This document shows, one piece after another, positions 1-13,900 of a DNA stretch of 64,000 nucleotides. This DNA is from Apostichopus japonicus. Its lineage: Eukaryota > Echinodermata > Holothuroidea > Aspidochirotida > Stichopodidae. Numbering within the stretch: the first letter of the stretch is position 1; the number at the start of each line of letters is the position of its first letter. The position numbers were made by a program, and so were the translations under genes. The stretch lies in NCBI RefSeq assembly GCF_037975245.1, contig NC_092582.1, positions 6,552,001 through 6,616,000 on the forward strand. Direction: 5' to 3'. Under the pieces are notes generated by a model. That model was not told where the DNA came from, ran no database searches, and saw nothing but the letters and a program-made list of their open reading frames with translations.

Positions 1-399
1 CCTGAAAACATATCTAGCTTGTTACAATGGTTTCATAACATACTGTCTGGTACCATCAAAAGTTTGTCTTAAAAGAGTAATAACATCATAACACTTGGTC
101 TCTATAAAAAAAAACAAGCTTTATTTCAATATGAGATCTTGGAACAAGCAAATTCTATTGTCAGCCAATGATAAGTTGGCAATTAACCGGTAATGTGGCT
201 ATTGCAATTTCCTTTTTCCTTCTTGGGAGGGTTGAGAGGGGAGGATGGGAGAGGGGAGTGGTGTGGGTGGGGCAGGTAGGAGTATTTCACAGATATTCTT
301 AAATCTCAAACATCAGGATATACCAGAGTGTAAGCTCTTGTAGATTTTTTTTCAAACTTTAGAATTAAGCTTCTTTTAAATTAATGAGTTGTATAGTAC

Positions 400-3300
400 C
401 TCATCAAATGGCTCCTGTAGGGCATTAGGATCTGGAGGTTCTAATCCCTCTTGACTTTCATCTTCCTGTCTCTTCTTTTTATCTTTATCATCTTCATCAG
501 GATTATCACCTAAACAAGATCACAATACAGTTGTTGTCAAAATACTATAATGGAACCTTTCATCAACTTCAAAGGGTTTCCAAAAGAAATTGTTTCACCA
601 TTTTCACCATTTTCTTTCATTTTCAAGATTTAACTGCACTTGTTTATGTCAAACTGTGTATTTTGAAGAATGTATGATGAAGAAACTAAATAATAAAGAA
701 GAAGATCACACACACCCTTTTCATAGTCTTATCATGTTCAACAGATCCGGGAAACGATTACAGGTAGGGCTGTGAGTTTTCGTTTAAAGACCTAAACGTT
801 TAAATGGCCGATTTTTCGTTCGTTTAAACGTTTAAACGTTCGCGAAATCGCGAGAAAACGCCGAGCACGCTTAGCATGCGAGCATAAAGGCGTGGGGTCC
901 ATGGGACCGCCCTAGGGCCCTGGTGGGGCGAAGACCCCGGAAAAGGAAAAGGAAATTTTTGCTTGTGTGACGACAAAAAAATTCGCAGTTGAGGATGCAA
1001 AATACTGACAACTTTTTTAATTTAAATTGTCACGAAGCTGATGAAAAATTTTAAATGACAAGTTAGAGTAGCTATATTATGTTATAAAATGAAAAGAGAT
1101 TTAATCTGTCTTACAATCTTTAAAAAGTTTAACTTACAGAACCTCCGATATTATGAAACAAAAAACGTTCGGCAAAGCCCCGTTTCTAGACTGCCTAACA
1201 CTGAATAGCGCGCACTAAACGTACATCAGTTTACAACTGCAGTACGGTTTAACGCAACTTAAATACTGCGGTAGGATACTGTACATGTGCTCAGAATTAT
1301 CCCAGGTACCTTTCCAAATAACTGTGCGCTCATCCCCAGTCTAACACCTGTTTGTTAACATTTTTGGCACGTTTCCAAGAAACGTTTCATGGAGTATTCC
1401 CCATGATACACGAGGCACAGTTCATACACGCAGCACAAGATATCAAGCTATGGCCATCTTTATGAAAGTAAACCTTGTAATAAAATATGTTTTAGGCCAC
1501 ACGGCATGATTAACTAATGCTAAACATTTATTTCCATGTTCTTGTAGAAAACGTCAAGTTCGCAAAATACAATTAGTTGTGTTTCTGTAGTTACGTGAGA
1601 TCCGTAACAGACGAGGTGGTTAGGCTATTTGCTATACACTTAACTATGGTAGGACATTATTTTGTACGTATTTTTGGAAATTCTAGAAAATACTTTCTTT
1701 TCCCCCCGCTTAACACCAGATGTGGTCTTACGGTTTATTCATAAATGGGTGTACTAGAGCCTTGTTTACATGACATTAGTTGCATTTAGCACGATATGCC
1801 AGTTTCGCGTGAATTTTTCGAAAGTGTTTTGCTGGATCTTTCGTAAAATTTGAAAGGACCGAACTTACTTTTCGTACACAATTGGTAATTTCTCTACTGA
1901 TTTTCAGAGTTTTTTTTTTTACGATCTCCAATCGATACTTTTCCTTTGATCATGTATTTGAACAACTATTACCAAGTCGAGTATTCGACCCAGTATTGTT
2001 TGGTCGGAGAGTTCAACGTGATGGACAGGGATTGTAATCATTTCGATTGAACATGCATTGACTGGATTATCTGCGCCGCCGCTGTCGGCTCGATATAAAG
2101 TACACTTGTGCCGCGAATCAGGAACTTTTCACAAAAGGATAACAGCGTTCAAGTTTAAGCCATTCATATCGCCAGATACATCGGGGGAGGGGACAAAAGA
2201 AGGATTACGTTCGCGGTTTATGATTCGACTGATCGTAAGTTGTGTTGTTATTTCGCGTAGTAGACAAAATAAACACGGGAATTGATACGCGATTTTTGCC
2301 AATAATTTAATTTTCAGTTGATTTCATAGTTTCGTTTAAACGTTTATTAAACGTTTAAACGATGTTTTGTTCGTTTACACGTTTAAACGTGTAAACGGCA
2401 CAGCACTAATTACAGGTGCCCCATACTAAAACGTCCAGGTTCCGTAATTCTTTCTTACCTGAGGTAATACACTTGTTTAACTCGCGTGCAAAGCGATTTG
2501 GCTACAGTGTGTTATCTGTCACTTGCAGCTCTCTGTGCTGTTTCTGTTACTGTTCTGGTTCTGCTTATTTAGTTTTATTCTCGTAGTTGTTCACTAATAG
2601 CTTGTTTATTGCATGGTTTTGTTTGTATTCACTACTGTTTTATGTTTACTGTCGACGGGAAATAATTTCCGTTTTTTGTTTTTTGAAATGGACAATAAAG
2701 TTTCTATCTATCTATCTATTTCATCTTGAACTGTGTTATTCATAAAGAGCTGTGATAGGAATCTAGTCAAACTATAAAACACACTACAAAGACATCATTT
2801 GAGTCTACAGATAACTAAGCCTACATAATGTAATAGCTAAAAGTAAATAACACTGAAAGTGAAACAGAAGAAGAAAAAAACCTATCGTCTTTGCCCAAAC
2901 TAGAATTCTTCTGCAGAAATACAAATCTAATCATGGTCTTCAAACGTAATTTTCATTCAATTTAAAGAAACAGATTTGGATTATCTTTTCATTAAACTGC
3001 TGACTCAACTTCAATGCTCGTTATGGACCTGTTGCCTGTCTCTCGTTACCAAATATGATACAGGCACAGCAGCGACAAGACAGTCCTTACGTCTGACCTT
3101 TGACCTCAGTTGTCTCCATTTCTATATGACTCATCTACTCACCCATGTTATCGTCCTTGGCAACAAGCTGAGACTCTTCCTGTTCATCTCCATCACCCTG
3201 TTCCTCTTTCTTTTCCTTTTCCTTCTCTTCTTCCTCCTCCTCGGGGTCATCTTCGTCTCCCCACATCTTCTCGTCCAGTTTGTCAGCGTCCGGCTCGTCT

Positions 3301-4979
3301 ATGTCTCCCATCTGTTTGTCCAGTTCTTCTTCATTTTCACCTTCTTCTTCCTCATCTGATTCTGCTTCTGCAAAAACATTTTCAACACAAACGATTCTTT
3401 ATTTCATATTGTAACATACATCAAAATATTGTTAATAAAACAGTTTGTTTCAAACTGTCCATACTAATATCATTAGGCACTGTGTCAAAATGTCAGCAAG
3501 CTGGGGGTGGGGGAGATGCTGCAGATGTTGCAGCTAAGCTGCATAGGACAACCTTTTATCAATAGGCAGAGCTGTAAGGAATTTCTATAGTTTAATATAG
3601 ATTCAGACTCCCTACAGAACTCTTCAAATTGTGACTACTGGTGACCACTCTTAGTCTGTCCAGCATATTTAGGGCAACACTGCTGCCATTTAATGTACAT
3701 ACAGATGCCTTTTAATGTACACACTAAGGTCCTTTAATGTACACAATGATCCCCTTACATGTACACAATGATGCCGTTTAATGTACACAACAAGCCTTTT
3801 AATGTAAACAATGATGCCTTTTAATGTACACACTAAAGCCCTACAATGTACACAGCAATGTCCTATAATGTTCACACTGATGCCCTTTAATGTACACAAC
3901 TATGCCCTTTAATGAAAACAACTATGCCCTTTAATGTACACAATGAGACCCTTTAATGTACACAATGATGTCCTATAATGTACACAATGATACAGCATAA
4001 TGTACAAATAGTAGGGCATTAAGGAAAGGAACTGCTTTCCCTTCAAAAAGGGAACTGCTTTACTAGATATTTCAAAAGCAGGTCAAAGAAGACTACCTCG
4101 CTGGTCAGGGTCATGCAGCTTTCCTTCAAAGTCCTCTGACATCTCGATACCATTCTCTTCATTTTGGATTTCATCTTGGTTCTGTTCCTCTTTCTCTTTT
4201 TCTTCACCCTGCTTCTGAACATCTTGGACCTATGAAATAACAAGAGGAAAATATCATTCCTGTGAAATTAAGGCCAGTCACTCAACATCTACAACATAAT
4301 ACTATCATATTTAGAGTAGCACACTCAATACTGGAAAAATAAATATTTCGAGCTTTGACTAAAAGCCTGCACAATAGATCTGAATCTCTAGTGATACAAC
4401 TTTGTAAAGTTATATGATCACAACACCTTGAGCATGGTTGACAGTCTATGGCATAACTTAAAAAACAACTACCATACTTTATGAAAATATTTGAAAGTTA
4501 AAAAATCCCTGAACCTTAAACATGGAATAATTGTGTGTTATCCATTTGCTTATTTTAAGAGGGAGCTTAGTCAGTAGTGTTTATGAAGTGCATATGAAGT
4601 ACAATTGGGTAACAGTGTAGAAAAATGTAACAATTCAAACTAAAAATCTCAATAAGAATGAGCACAAAACTACACAAAGTGCTCCACTACTGCAAAAGCC
4701 TGTGTAAGTAAATATATAAAAGTTATAAGGTCTGAAGTATCCATGCTAGCAAGCATTCAAGGTCTAACATTAATCTAAGCACTTGAAAAGATATACAGAT
4801 GAGCAACTTAAGTCAATTTATTTCTTGATAATATTACACACCTGTTCTTCATCTTCAATCTGATCGCTTACATCCTTCACCCCTTCTCCTTCACCGACAC
4901 CTCCCCCCTCTGTGTCTGCAAACTCTGTTGCCCCTTCTCCAGACATCTCCTCTGACAATTCCTCAGGTAAGCAAAACCC
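400..4979 (-). CDS. MDN1: MDN1 coding exons 78-81: start of the Asp/Glu-rich region (residues 4674-4875)
   Basis: Exons 4842-4979, 4097-4229, 3143-3367 and 400-509. Exon 78 starts GFCLPEELSEEMSGEGATEF and continues GGGVGEGEGVKDVSDQIEDE, a very well conserved midasin signature. Exon 79 carries MSEDFEGKLHDPDQRE. Exon 80 is dominated by Glu/Asp/Lys, with KLDEKMWGDEDD and the conserved SQLVAKDDNMG. Exon 81 ends PPDPNALQEPFDE at a donor (GTACTA). In the known protein this flexible acidic arm carries the C-terminal MIDAS domain that grips UBL domains; that domain would follow left of position 1. The 2.6 kb intron 510-3142 hosts an hAT-type transposon. Confidence 0.95.
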
Positions 4980-7900
4980 CTGAAAAATGAAACACAAAAA
5001 TAAAAGAACATCATATCAATAGCAAACATTTCTTTCTACCGGAGACGAGCCTGTACATTTACTGATAACAATTGTCTACCATTTGAAATGGATAAATTCT
5101 GGACATGAAACTTGTTCATGGGCAATCATGTAAAAGAGAAAGAGATAAGAAACGATACAAAAATTATGAAAACTTCTGTTACACTTAGTAATTTTTTAAA
5201 CTTTTAATGCATATTCTTGAAGGCTCCTCTAGAAAGCAGTGCTTCTGCACTGAGCAGGACTACCCTCATTAAAGATGACAATAATGAAAAAAAAAAAATT
5301 TCACTTTTCAAAAAAATACCTTCTAATAGAAAAAAGTGTCAGGGAATTTGTGCTCTGTGGAGTGGTGATACAAATATAATAGTAACATAAGAGGTTTTTA
5401 GATCATCGAGTGATGTTGGTTTTTGTTGCCAATCTACTACCTACCTTCTCAGCCAATTCATTGAAGATTCCAAGTAGAATATACTGGAGTTTACAGGATG
5501 CCTTGTGAGCAGCTACTAGCTGAGTGAAATAATAAGCTGCCAATCTCTGGTAATGCCTCATGATGGGCACCAACCTTAGAATCGCTGCAACCGAGGCATC
5601 TGTGAGCTATGGATGCACAGAAGATAATACAATGAAGATCAACGTTAGATATCATATGTACGAAAAGTACAGAATTCTACAACTTCACAACAAATTTTAA
5701 GGATCATTCAAAGGGTAACTACTATGAAACATTCGGGGTTCTTTAACAATTAAATGGAACATAGAATCTCAACTGAATTTTTTTGAAACTTGCATGGAAT
5801 ACAACCATGTTATTCGTTACTTGTTTGATAACGGCAGCATTGAAAAAGCTACCAAGAGTGATTCTTGAATCTAGACCTTACTTCCTGCTTTAAAGCTGAC
5901 CACAAACTGACCAAACTCAACTTCAATGTTGTAACATAGTTTTGACACCGGTCAAGACACACACTGTCCAAGTTAACATGATTTTCCACCTTACAGCATG
6001 TGGCCGGTTTAACATTCATATCATACATATATCTCAGGTGAACAATGTTGTATTATGACATATATTACCTTGATTGTTGCAAGTAATTGTTACCTAGGAC
6101 TGCTGCCCTCTATCCTTAAGAACGGTATTTTTGTTTGGGTGTGCTGTTAGTGACTGCTAACTTCTACCATATTATATTGACATGACAACAACACGAGATA
6201 GAAAGCAGAATTACACATTGTATTAATTATCTTTTGTAAGGAGATCAAGGATAATACTTTAAACAAGACTACAGATTCCATCCTACCTGATTTTCGTCAC
6301 TGGTATGCTTGATGCTTGAAATAAGACTTGAAGCAAGTCTAACAGCTTTAGACAACTCTAGATTCAATATGTCTGAGCCAAGCCTCGTTCCCAGCTGTTC
6401 TGTTAACTGCTTGCTCAGTTCCAATGGTGGTTCTGAAACGAGACAGGTATAGTCTGTATTAAACACCTGTAGTGTTCCCTTTAACAACTCAAGAAAACTG
6501 TTTAAACAGACTCTGTCAAATCTTCAAATTCGGTAACAGAAACTTGTCTTGATACAAAGGGCATCTACGATATGGGGTTATTCTTTAAAGTAAGGATTCA
6601 TATAAAACATCTTCACATGGAGTTACTGTATCTACAAAGTTTTGCACTGTCACTTGTGTTGAAAGCAGACTTTCAATGAATGTATTGTATTCTAGCATAG
6701 TAACCTGTACATGCACTGAGCCTTATGGATTTGTACATTAATGTGAGGCCTTTTGAAATCTAGTATAGATACGAAAGCAAGAATAAGTACCAGTGTTTGC
6801 ACTGTAGAGCCTCTTACTGGTACTCATTCCAAAGGGAATTTGTACTCATCTACTCATGCTGTTGTACTTGTACTACATGTCTGGTTGAAAGGTTCTTCAG
6901 GCCAAGCACTAGAATTTGTTCAAGTTACAAAAGCTTTCGATACCTGTTTGGCTCGATTCTCAAAATTAAAAATGCATTTTTACCCGATTCTTTCTCCTGA
7001 GTTAGATCAGATTCCGTCTGTCTGGTTTGGTTCTGCTGAGTAATGGTCTGAATGGCTAACAGAAGGCTGGATAGTAACTTCCCAACTTGATCATTCAACT
7101 CGTCATGCATTGTTTCACCTAGGATACCAAAAAGAAAGAAAAACAGGTTAACAAAATGGACAAATTTACAAATGAAAGGAAGTGTGTCTTTGTCAAATTT
7201 ACATTCACGCATTACAAGTAACAATTATTCACAAGCGTTATGTTACAAAATTTCCATTCCCATCCAAATACAAACATCCTTAAAATAACCAGAATTGTTC
7301 TGTACAAAATTCAGTTTCATATTAACAGAAAACCATATCTTAAATCAGCCACAATAGTACTGTAAAGATTTCTGATCCCATAAAAAAAATAAAACAATAA
7401 AAAATCCTTAATTCTACTGCATTTATGAATCGGCAGAAAAATTCCGCTCCCATTCTCACAACAACACACCCTTAAACTCACATTTTCCATTGATGGGTTT
7501 GATTATTATTTTCCTTTACTTTAGCAAATCATTATGATTAAAAAAGAAATAAGGAATGCATACCCTGACTTCCTTCTCTCTGTGAGTCTCTTACACTCTC
7601 CCTCCAAGCTACAAACTTTCCATTGCTTTCCACCAGGTCATCTTTGAGATGTATCATGACATCTGCGGTCGAGGCATATTCCCGGTATTTCTCCATCCAG
7701 AATGCTCCTAAAACATCAGTCAAGCTCTTGTATGAATCTTCCAAACATTTATGAACCTTGTCTAATAGTTGTACGTCAGACCTGCAAGTACAAAGGAAGA
7801 AGAAACGTCTATAAACATTTTGTAATGATATGATAGTATTTCCCAGCTTCACCTGTATACTGAGTCACTGATATTTATTCTAGTTCAGTGACACACTTAA

Positions 7901-10900
7901 TTCCGGTTCAACATTTCATAGACCCATGTCCTACATCCCAGTGATGGTTATGTCACCTTTGCTACACACCATCATTAGTAAACAATCAATTCATATTCCA
8001 CTTTTCAGAGAATGCCCTCTAGTAGAGGTAAGTTTCAGGGAATTTGTGCTCTGTAGAGTGGTGATACAATATAACAGTGATATTATAGTATTTCCCAGTT
8101 TCAGCTTCCTGAAGTCTCTGATATTTATTCTATACATATTAAATTCCGGGCCAACGTTTCATAGACCCATGTCCTACATCCCAGTAATGGTCATTTCACC
8201 TTTGCTGAAGACCATCACTAGTAAACAATTCAATATAATTACCGCTGAACCATAGGATATCATTTGTTAAATCTTCTTGATAACTTTCAGAATTCAGCAA
8301 TGTACATCTTCAAGCGGTCTTTCATTCAAATACTGCTGATTGTGACAACCGAAACTTGCAAAATTTCACTTTTAGTAGTAACTTTTGTAAACACATGAAT
8401 CGACTATGCTTAGATGTTCTAACAGATCTGCTTCCTTTCTGATTTTTAATTAAACAGTTCATGCTTGGTGTGTCAGTCATCTAACAGTGACCCAATCATA
8501 TTGTACCATTATCATGGATAGCCCGAGCACTACCTAGTTTCTATCACCTCAAAAGGTTATCAAAAGGAACCTTGAGAATGTAGAACCATGTTTTAATGAG
8601 TTACAGATAAAGTACAGCCTCTGAAGTCTTACCAGTAGAACAGCTGAGTCTCTTCAAATGAACCACGAGCTGTGATTGTTGAAATCCTGGCATCGATTGC
8701 TGGTTTTATGGATTGGAGAGATCCTTGCACACTCTTTAATATAGAAAGTAAAGGAGAAATATATAGAGCATCAAACAACATCATACCAAAACACATTGTA
8801 TTAGAACTCATTAACAGCAACATTAAGTTTGACACATTGATCGCTTCCATGCCAAATGAATTAATCCTAACTTTTCAGCTTTATTTTCTAATTTTTTATA
8901 AGCATAGCAATTAAACAAAACTTAATGTAAAAGAAGCATGTTCTACAATCATCTTGTTGGGAAGTGAGGGTTGATTTGAACATAAAAATCCAAATGAATT
9001 CAGAAATGTTGCAATCAGGAAAGTGAGACATGGATTAGGTCATAAACCAAGTGGATCACTGTGATCCCAGAATGTTAATAATTGAATAAGCTTGTCAATC
9101 GCAGCAATGATAAAGGAAAATTAAAAAACTTCATACAGAATTAAATGTGACTGACAGACTAAAGACATAATGCTGCAGATTCACTAATTGCCAAAGACTT
9201 CAAATTTCTACAGATGCTACTAAGGAGGATAAAGCAAGCCCAGAAAAAAAGCACCATGATCTGTGATTGTATTTAATCACATTTATTGCTGTTTAATGCA
9301 CCAAGCAAATGGAGCATAAATATGGAATGATTTCTTTCAAGAGGCAGCATTGGGCTGGGGACTTCAGTGCAGACATTAACAGTGTTCATACAACTTTGGC
9401 ATAATCACCATTTTCAAGTTTAGTACCCACGAATTATAAGCAGCTTAATAGCTTCAAGTTCTTTCAATAAGTTTAATAACCTACCGTCAACCTTTCCATC
9501 ATTTTCATCCAATCCTTATCTCCCTTGTTCATCTTCTCAAAAACTGACAAAGTCTCCACAGGACACGGAGAGAGCAGTTTCTGATCTCCGTTCTCATTGG
9601 TCGATTCTGGACAGCTATCTAACAAGACTTGGTATTGGTTGATGATGGAGAGGCATCTGTCCATGATGTCTTTGGTTTCTTTCAGCCAGGTATCTGTTCC
9701 ATCTTGAGGGGGCAACGGTTTCACAGACTCGTCTTTAATCTGACTACTCTTGATGGTGCAGAGCTGTGTCGTAATATCACTGAGAAAGGAATAAGCAAAG
9801 ACAAAATCAACTATTTCATTCAGAATTGTCTCTGAAAACTTTGTTCAGACTAGTTCTCACTCAGAAGGTCTCTTAATAGATATTCACAAAGCATTTTACA
9901 TTTTAAAATAGCTTTTTCTTCAAATGGTATTGAGTAAATGGACATGTACCATGACAGTGTAGATTCCAAGCTTATTCTGGGAAAAATGAGAAATTAATAA
10001 TATTCTATGATGCACTTGGAGACTATTAGCATGTTGTCTAATATCTTCATTCTAAATGTATTTGAAAAATAACTACATTTAGAAATATTGTTTTCAAACT
10101 AGGGATAGAAAGTTTTTAACTGCTCCTTGCTTCATATAAACCAACACCAGAGTTCAGTTCAAATTTAACTCTAATATGCAAGAAAAGTATTACAAAGCAA
10201 AATATGACAAATGTGAGAACAAAATTATACACAAAAAAACAAATGATTAACATTTCTAGTGATCTTGAAGTTCTATCCTCCTACATGGCACTTTACATTT
10301 ATTACATTTATTATTTGTTCATTCGTTTTTTTATTTCTTTTCTCTCTTTCTCTTCCGCGCCTTGAGCACCCTTCTGGGTGGATATGTGCCATTATTATTA
10401 ATGAAAAATAGACAGTTAAAATTCTCACAACTGACTGAAGATCAAAACCAATATTCCTTAATGACACTTGTTACACGACCATACATTCACATAGCTCACT
10501 AAAACCCTACATAACTAGAGGATGATAAACTCAAGGAGTACACAGAATTTCACTTCTAAATAAATTACCTGAGTGTTTGAAGATGGTTTGACACCTGTCC
10601 AATCTTCTCTCTTTGCTGTAAGGTCACCCTTGACAAGTGCTCGCTGAATCCCTTACAACGTTCCAAGTTTGGCAGTCCAAGTTCCTGAAAAAGAGCATTG
10701 AATTTTAATGTCTCATGTAACATTACCTAGAATATCTGCCCAAAGGTTTGGTGAAAATTCTGAAGTTTTATAAAATATAATAGTAAAAAGAGCACAAACA
10801 AACATACAATTCAGAGTAAACATCCTTCAATTATTATATCTTAAAACCTCAATTCTTAGATACTTAAATGACATAGCTCATGACACAACATCATTGACAA

Positions 10901-13900
10901 AGAAACATCTTCAAAACGTCTTCTGCTTTTTTTCACTTTATGCTGTGATAGATTATAATGTACCATCACTTTCTTCTTCCCCACATCCTTCCAATGATCA
11001 TAAACTGAAGAAACCACAAGCTGTGATTTTAATAAATAATGATATGCATGTAGGATCTTTGTGATGTGTGCATCACATTCATTTACCTTTGAGGGATTCT
11101 CCAAGGCTGTGAGTAACTTTGTTTTTCTTGTGTGGTTCAGGAAGAAGTACTGTTCTGACTTTTCCAGGTTGGCGTCTAAAATGCCCATGATCTTTTCGCT
11201 GATCGAAAAAGAAGATATATCCATATTGAACTCTCCAAAAAGTCAAGAGTGCGTTACATGTGACATACAAGTGAATTATTTTACAAATGAGATGTATTCT
11301 ATAAGGGACATTAAGTCATTATAAGCTCACCTGTGGACTATGCTCTTCACAGACGATGAAGCAGCTTTGGCTTCTATCTTTGGTAAACTAAACATTTCCA
11401 CCATTAGATTCTCATTGTCCATCACCAGCCCCTTCCTGTAAGAAAGACCTGGTAAAAGGAAAAGAATGAAAGAGTTGATAAGAATAGCCAATTTGCTATA
11501 TGCTCATTGTTATCTTATGTAATAATATGGGTATATCCAAGAATAAATGTTTTTCCTTGAACAAACGAACACGTTGCCTTCACATATATCCTTCGCAGAC
11601 AAGAACATTTCCTATCGGTATTTACGAGCGGGATTGTGGATGATTCTCAAGAAAATCTAGAGTGCTATGGATTATGTGGATTGGTTAGAAGAGTTGCAAG
11701 TGTGAACCACAAATTATCAAACATTACAAGAACACAATTCAAATTCCTTAAGAAGTTTCTTCTTCATTGGTGACGAATATAAATACTAAACACAAGAAGA
11801 AAGAGAAGTTGATTAATAATTACCTAGAGAAGCCAAAGCCTTGAAGAGGTCAGAGAGAGCTTTCCTCTTCCTCAAGTTGATATGTTTGGCTTCCTTCTTT
11901 TGTTTCTCTTTCTCGGCATCCTGTAAATTGAAACAAGTCAAGTTTTATAATAAATTGATGATCATACACAACATATGGTGAGGGTCTACATTTTGCACGT
12001 GATATTAAAATAGTCTTAGATCCCATAGTTGATGCAAATGTGTATCACCCACAGCCCCCACCCCCCTCTACCTTGTTCCCCCACCCCCCTCCTCAACCCT
12101 GTTCCCCCCACCCCACAGTTAATTACAGTTATTATTTAGTTATTTATTACAGTTACAGTTATTACTCTCGATTTTTGAACAAAGAAACTAATGGATCATA
12201 ATTTTGAAAACTTACCATAACTATAGTACAATATTCTTGCTTTTCTTTTTTTCAGAATAAGCACATTCCACTTGCAAAGATCAAACAACATTTGAAATTC
12301 TCTACTTTCTAAGCCTACCAATTTCCAAACGGCTCCCTTCTATAATATCTTCTGAATAACTTACTTTGGTAATATCTAGCGATTGCAACTCCTTCAAATT
12401 GACAACGATTTCACCGGCAAAGTCGTCCAGGTCGATGGCCGTCTGCTCATATGAAGAGGTCTTCACTAGCTTTTTGCAAAATCTTTTCATTTTTCCTGTC
12501 AATATTTCTAGTCTTGACATCAAACAGCTGGGGTCAAAGGTCGTCGCTGGTGCGGCATCAGCTACCGACAAGTCAGGTGTTTCTGGACTCTTCTCAGTCA
12601 AAGATGAAATCATCTTGTCCACAACGTCAAAGGATTTGACCCAGACATCAAGGACAAGGTCAGATTCAGTGGAATTGTCCTCATCTGTGCTTTTCTGTTT
12701 GCCTGATAAATTCACCTCCGTAAATACGGATTTGGCGGGACTTTCTAGCATTGCCTGAAAGTATTTGGAAAGAAACATGGGGAAGCAAGTTTATTGCAAT
12801 GTTACCTTGGTTACAACAAAAATGGGAAAGATATATTAATAATTTACATTTACAAGCACACGGTATAAAGTTTAAATTATATTGTTGTTAAAGTGCAAGC
12901 TTAAGGAAAGGTTCACAAAAATACTTGTATTCTGTTTTACGGAGAACACTCACAACAAGGGGCAAATTAGAACGTAAAAGCAAAAACAACATTGAAAATG
13001 AGGCAAAAAATACATTTCTTTTACAGTGACTTATGTTTTTTACCTCTCATTTCCTTTGCATTGTAAATTCTTCCAGTAGAAGGATCACACAATTACCCTA
13101 CAAGTTTACCCAGCAGCCAATCCATTGCTGTAGCTGGTTCATTATAGAAGTACGACCCTTGATGATAAAACAGTGATCCCAAACCACAGCTAAAATCTGT
13201 TAATGTCTTACCTGGAACTTTTTACACAGCTTGTGTACCGTTTTATGTGATTTCTCCACAGCCACCTTCATGGCCCAGAAATTTATATCGTTCCAACGGC
13301 TGATCTTTACAAATTGCTGTAAAAGGAAGATGTTAAATTAGTTATTTACTTAGAATTAGCCTCTTTCAAAATTTTATATTGTTCCATCGGCTGATATTTA
13401 CAAATTGCTGTAAAAGGAAGATGTTAAAGTAGTAATTTACTTAGAATTAGTCTATTTCAATATTTTTAGTGTAAAAACATTGATTACACTGTTCAGGAGA
13501 ATGTTGATTTATAATAATGAATAAAAGAGTTACCTTCAATTCTTTCTCCAGTGGTGTTCTTTGCTTAGTTAATTCTTCTGTAACACCCGGCAGAAACTGC
13601 TTGTAGTAACGGTAAAGATTCCAGAGAACGGAAGAGACGGGAATAGCTGAGCCTGTAAACACAAATAACAACTAAAATAAGTTCATCTTCACACTTCCCT
13701 AAGTGTTTATGTGTTGTATCGAATGACAGTGTGCTGTGATCGCAACAGGTGACATCATAAAAATAAATGTAACATTTCTTAGTATCAATCTCAATAACAG
13801 AGTTAATATTGATAATATCGTTGAGGAAGACAAAAATAATCTTTAAATTTTCCTTAAAATTCACTGTTTCATATAAATAACTTTAAATGCCTATTAGCAA

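Noticed and set aside
2058-2285. 75-codon frame inside the hAT-type element as a transposase
   Set aside because: Far too short and without a BED finger, DDE residues or the hAT dimerisation motif.
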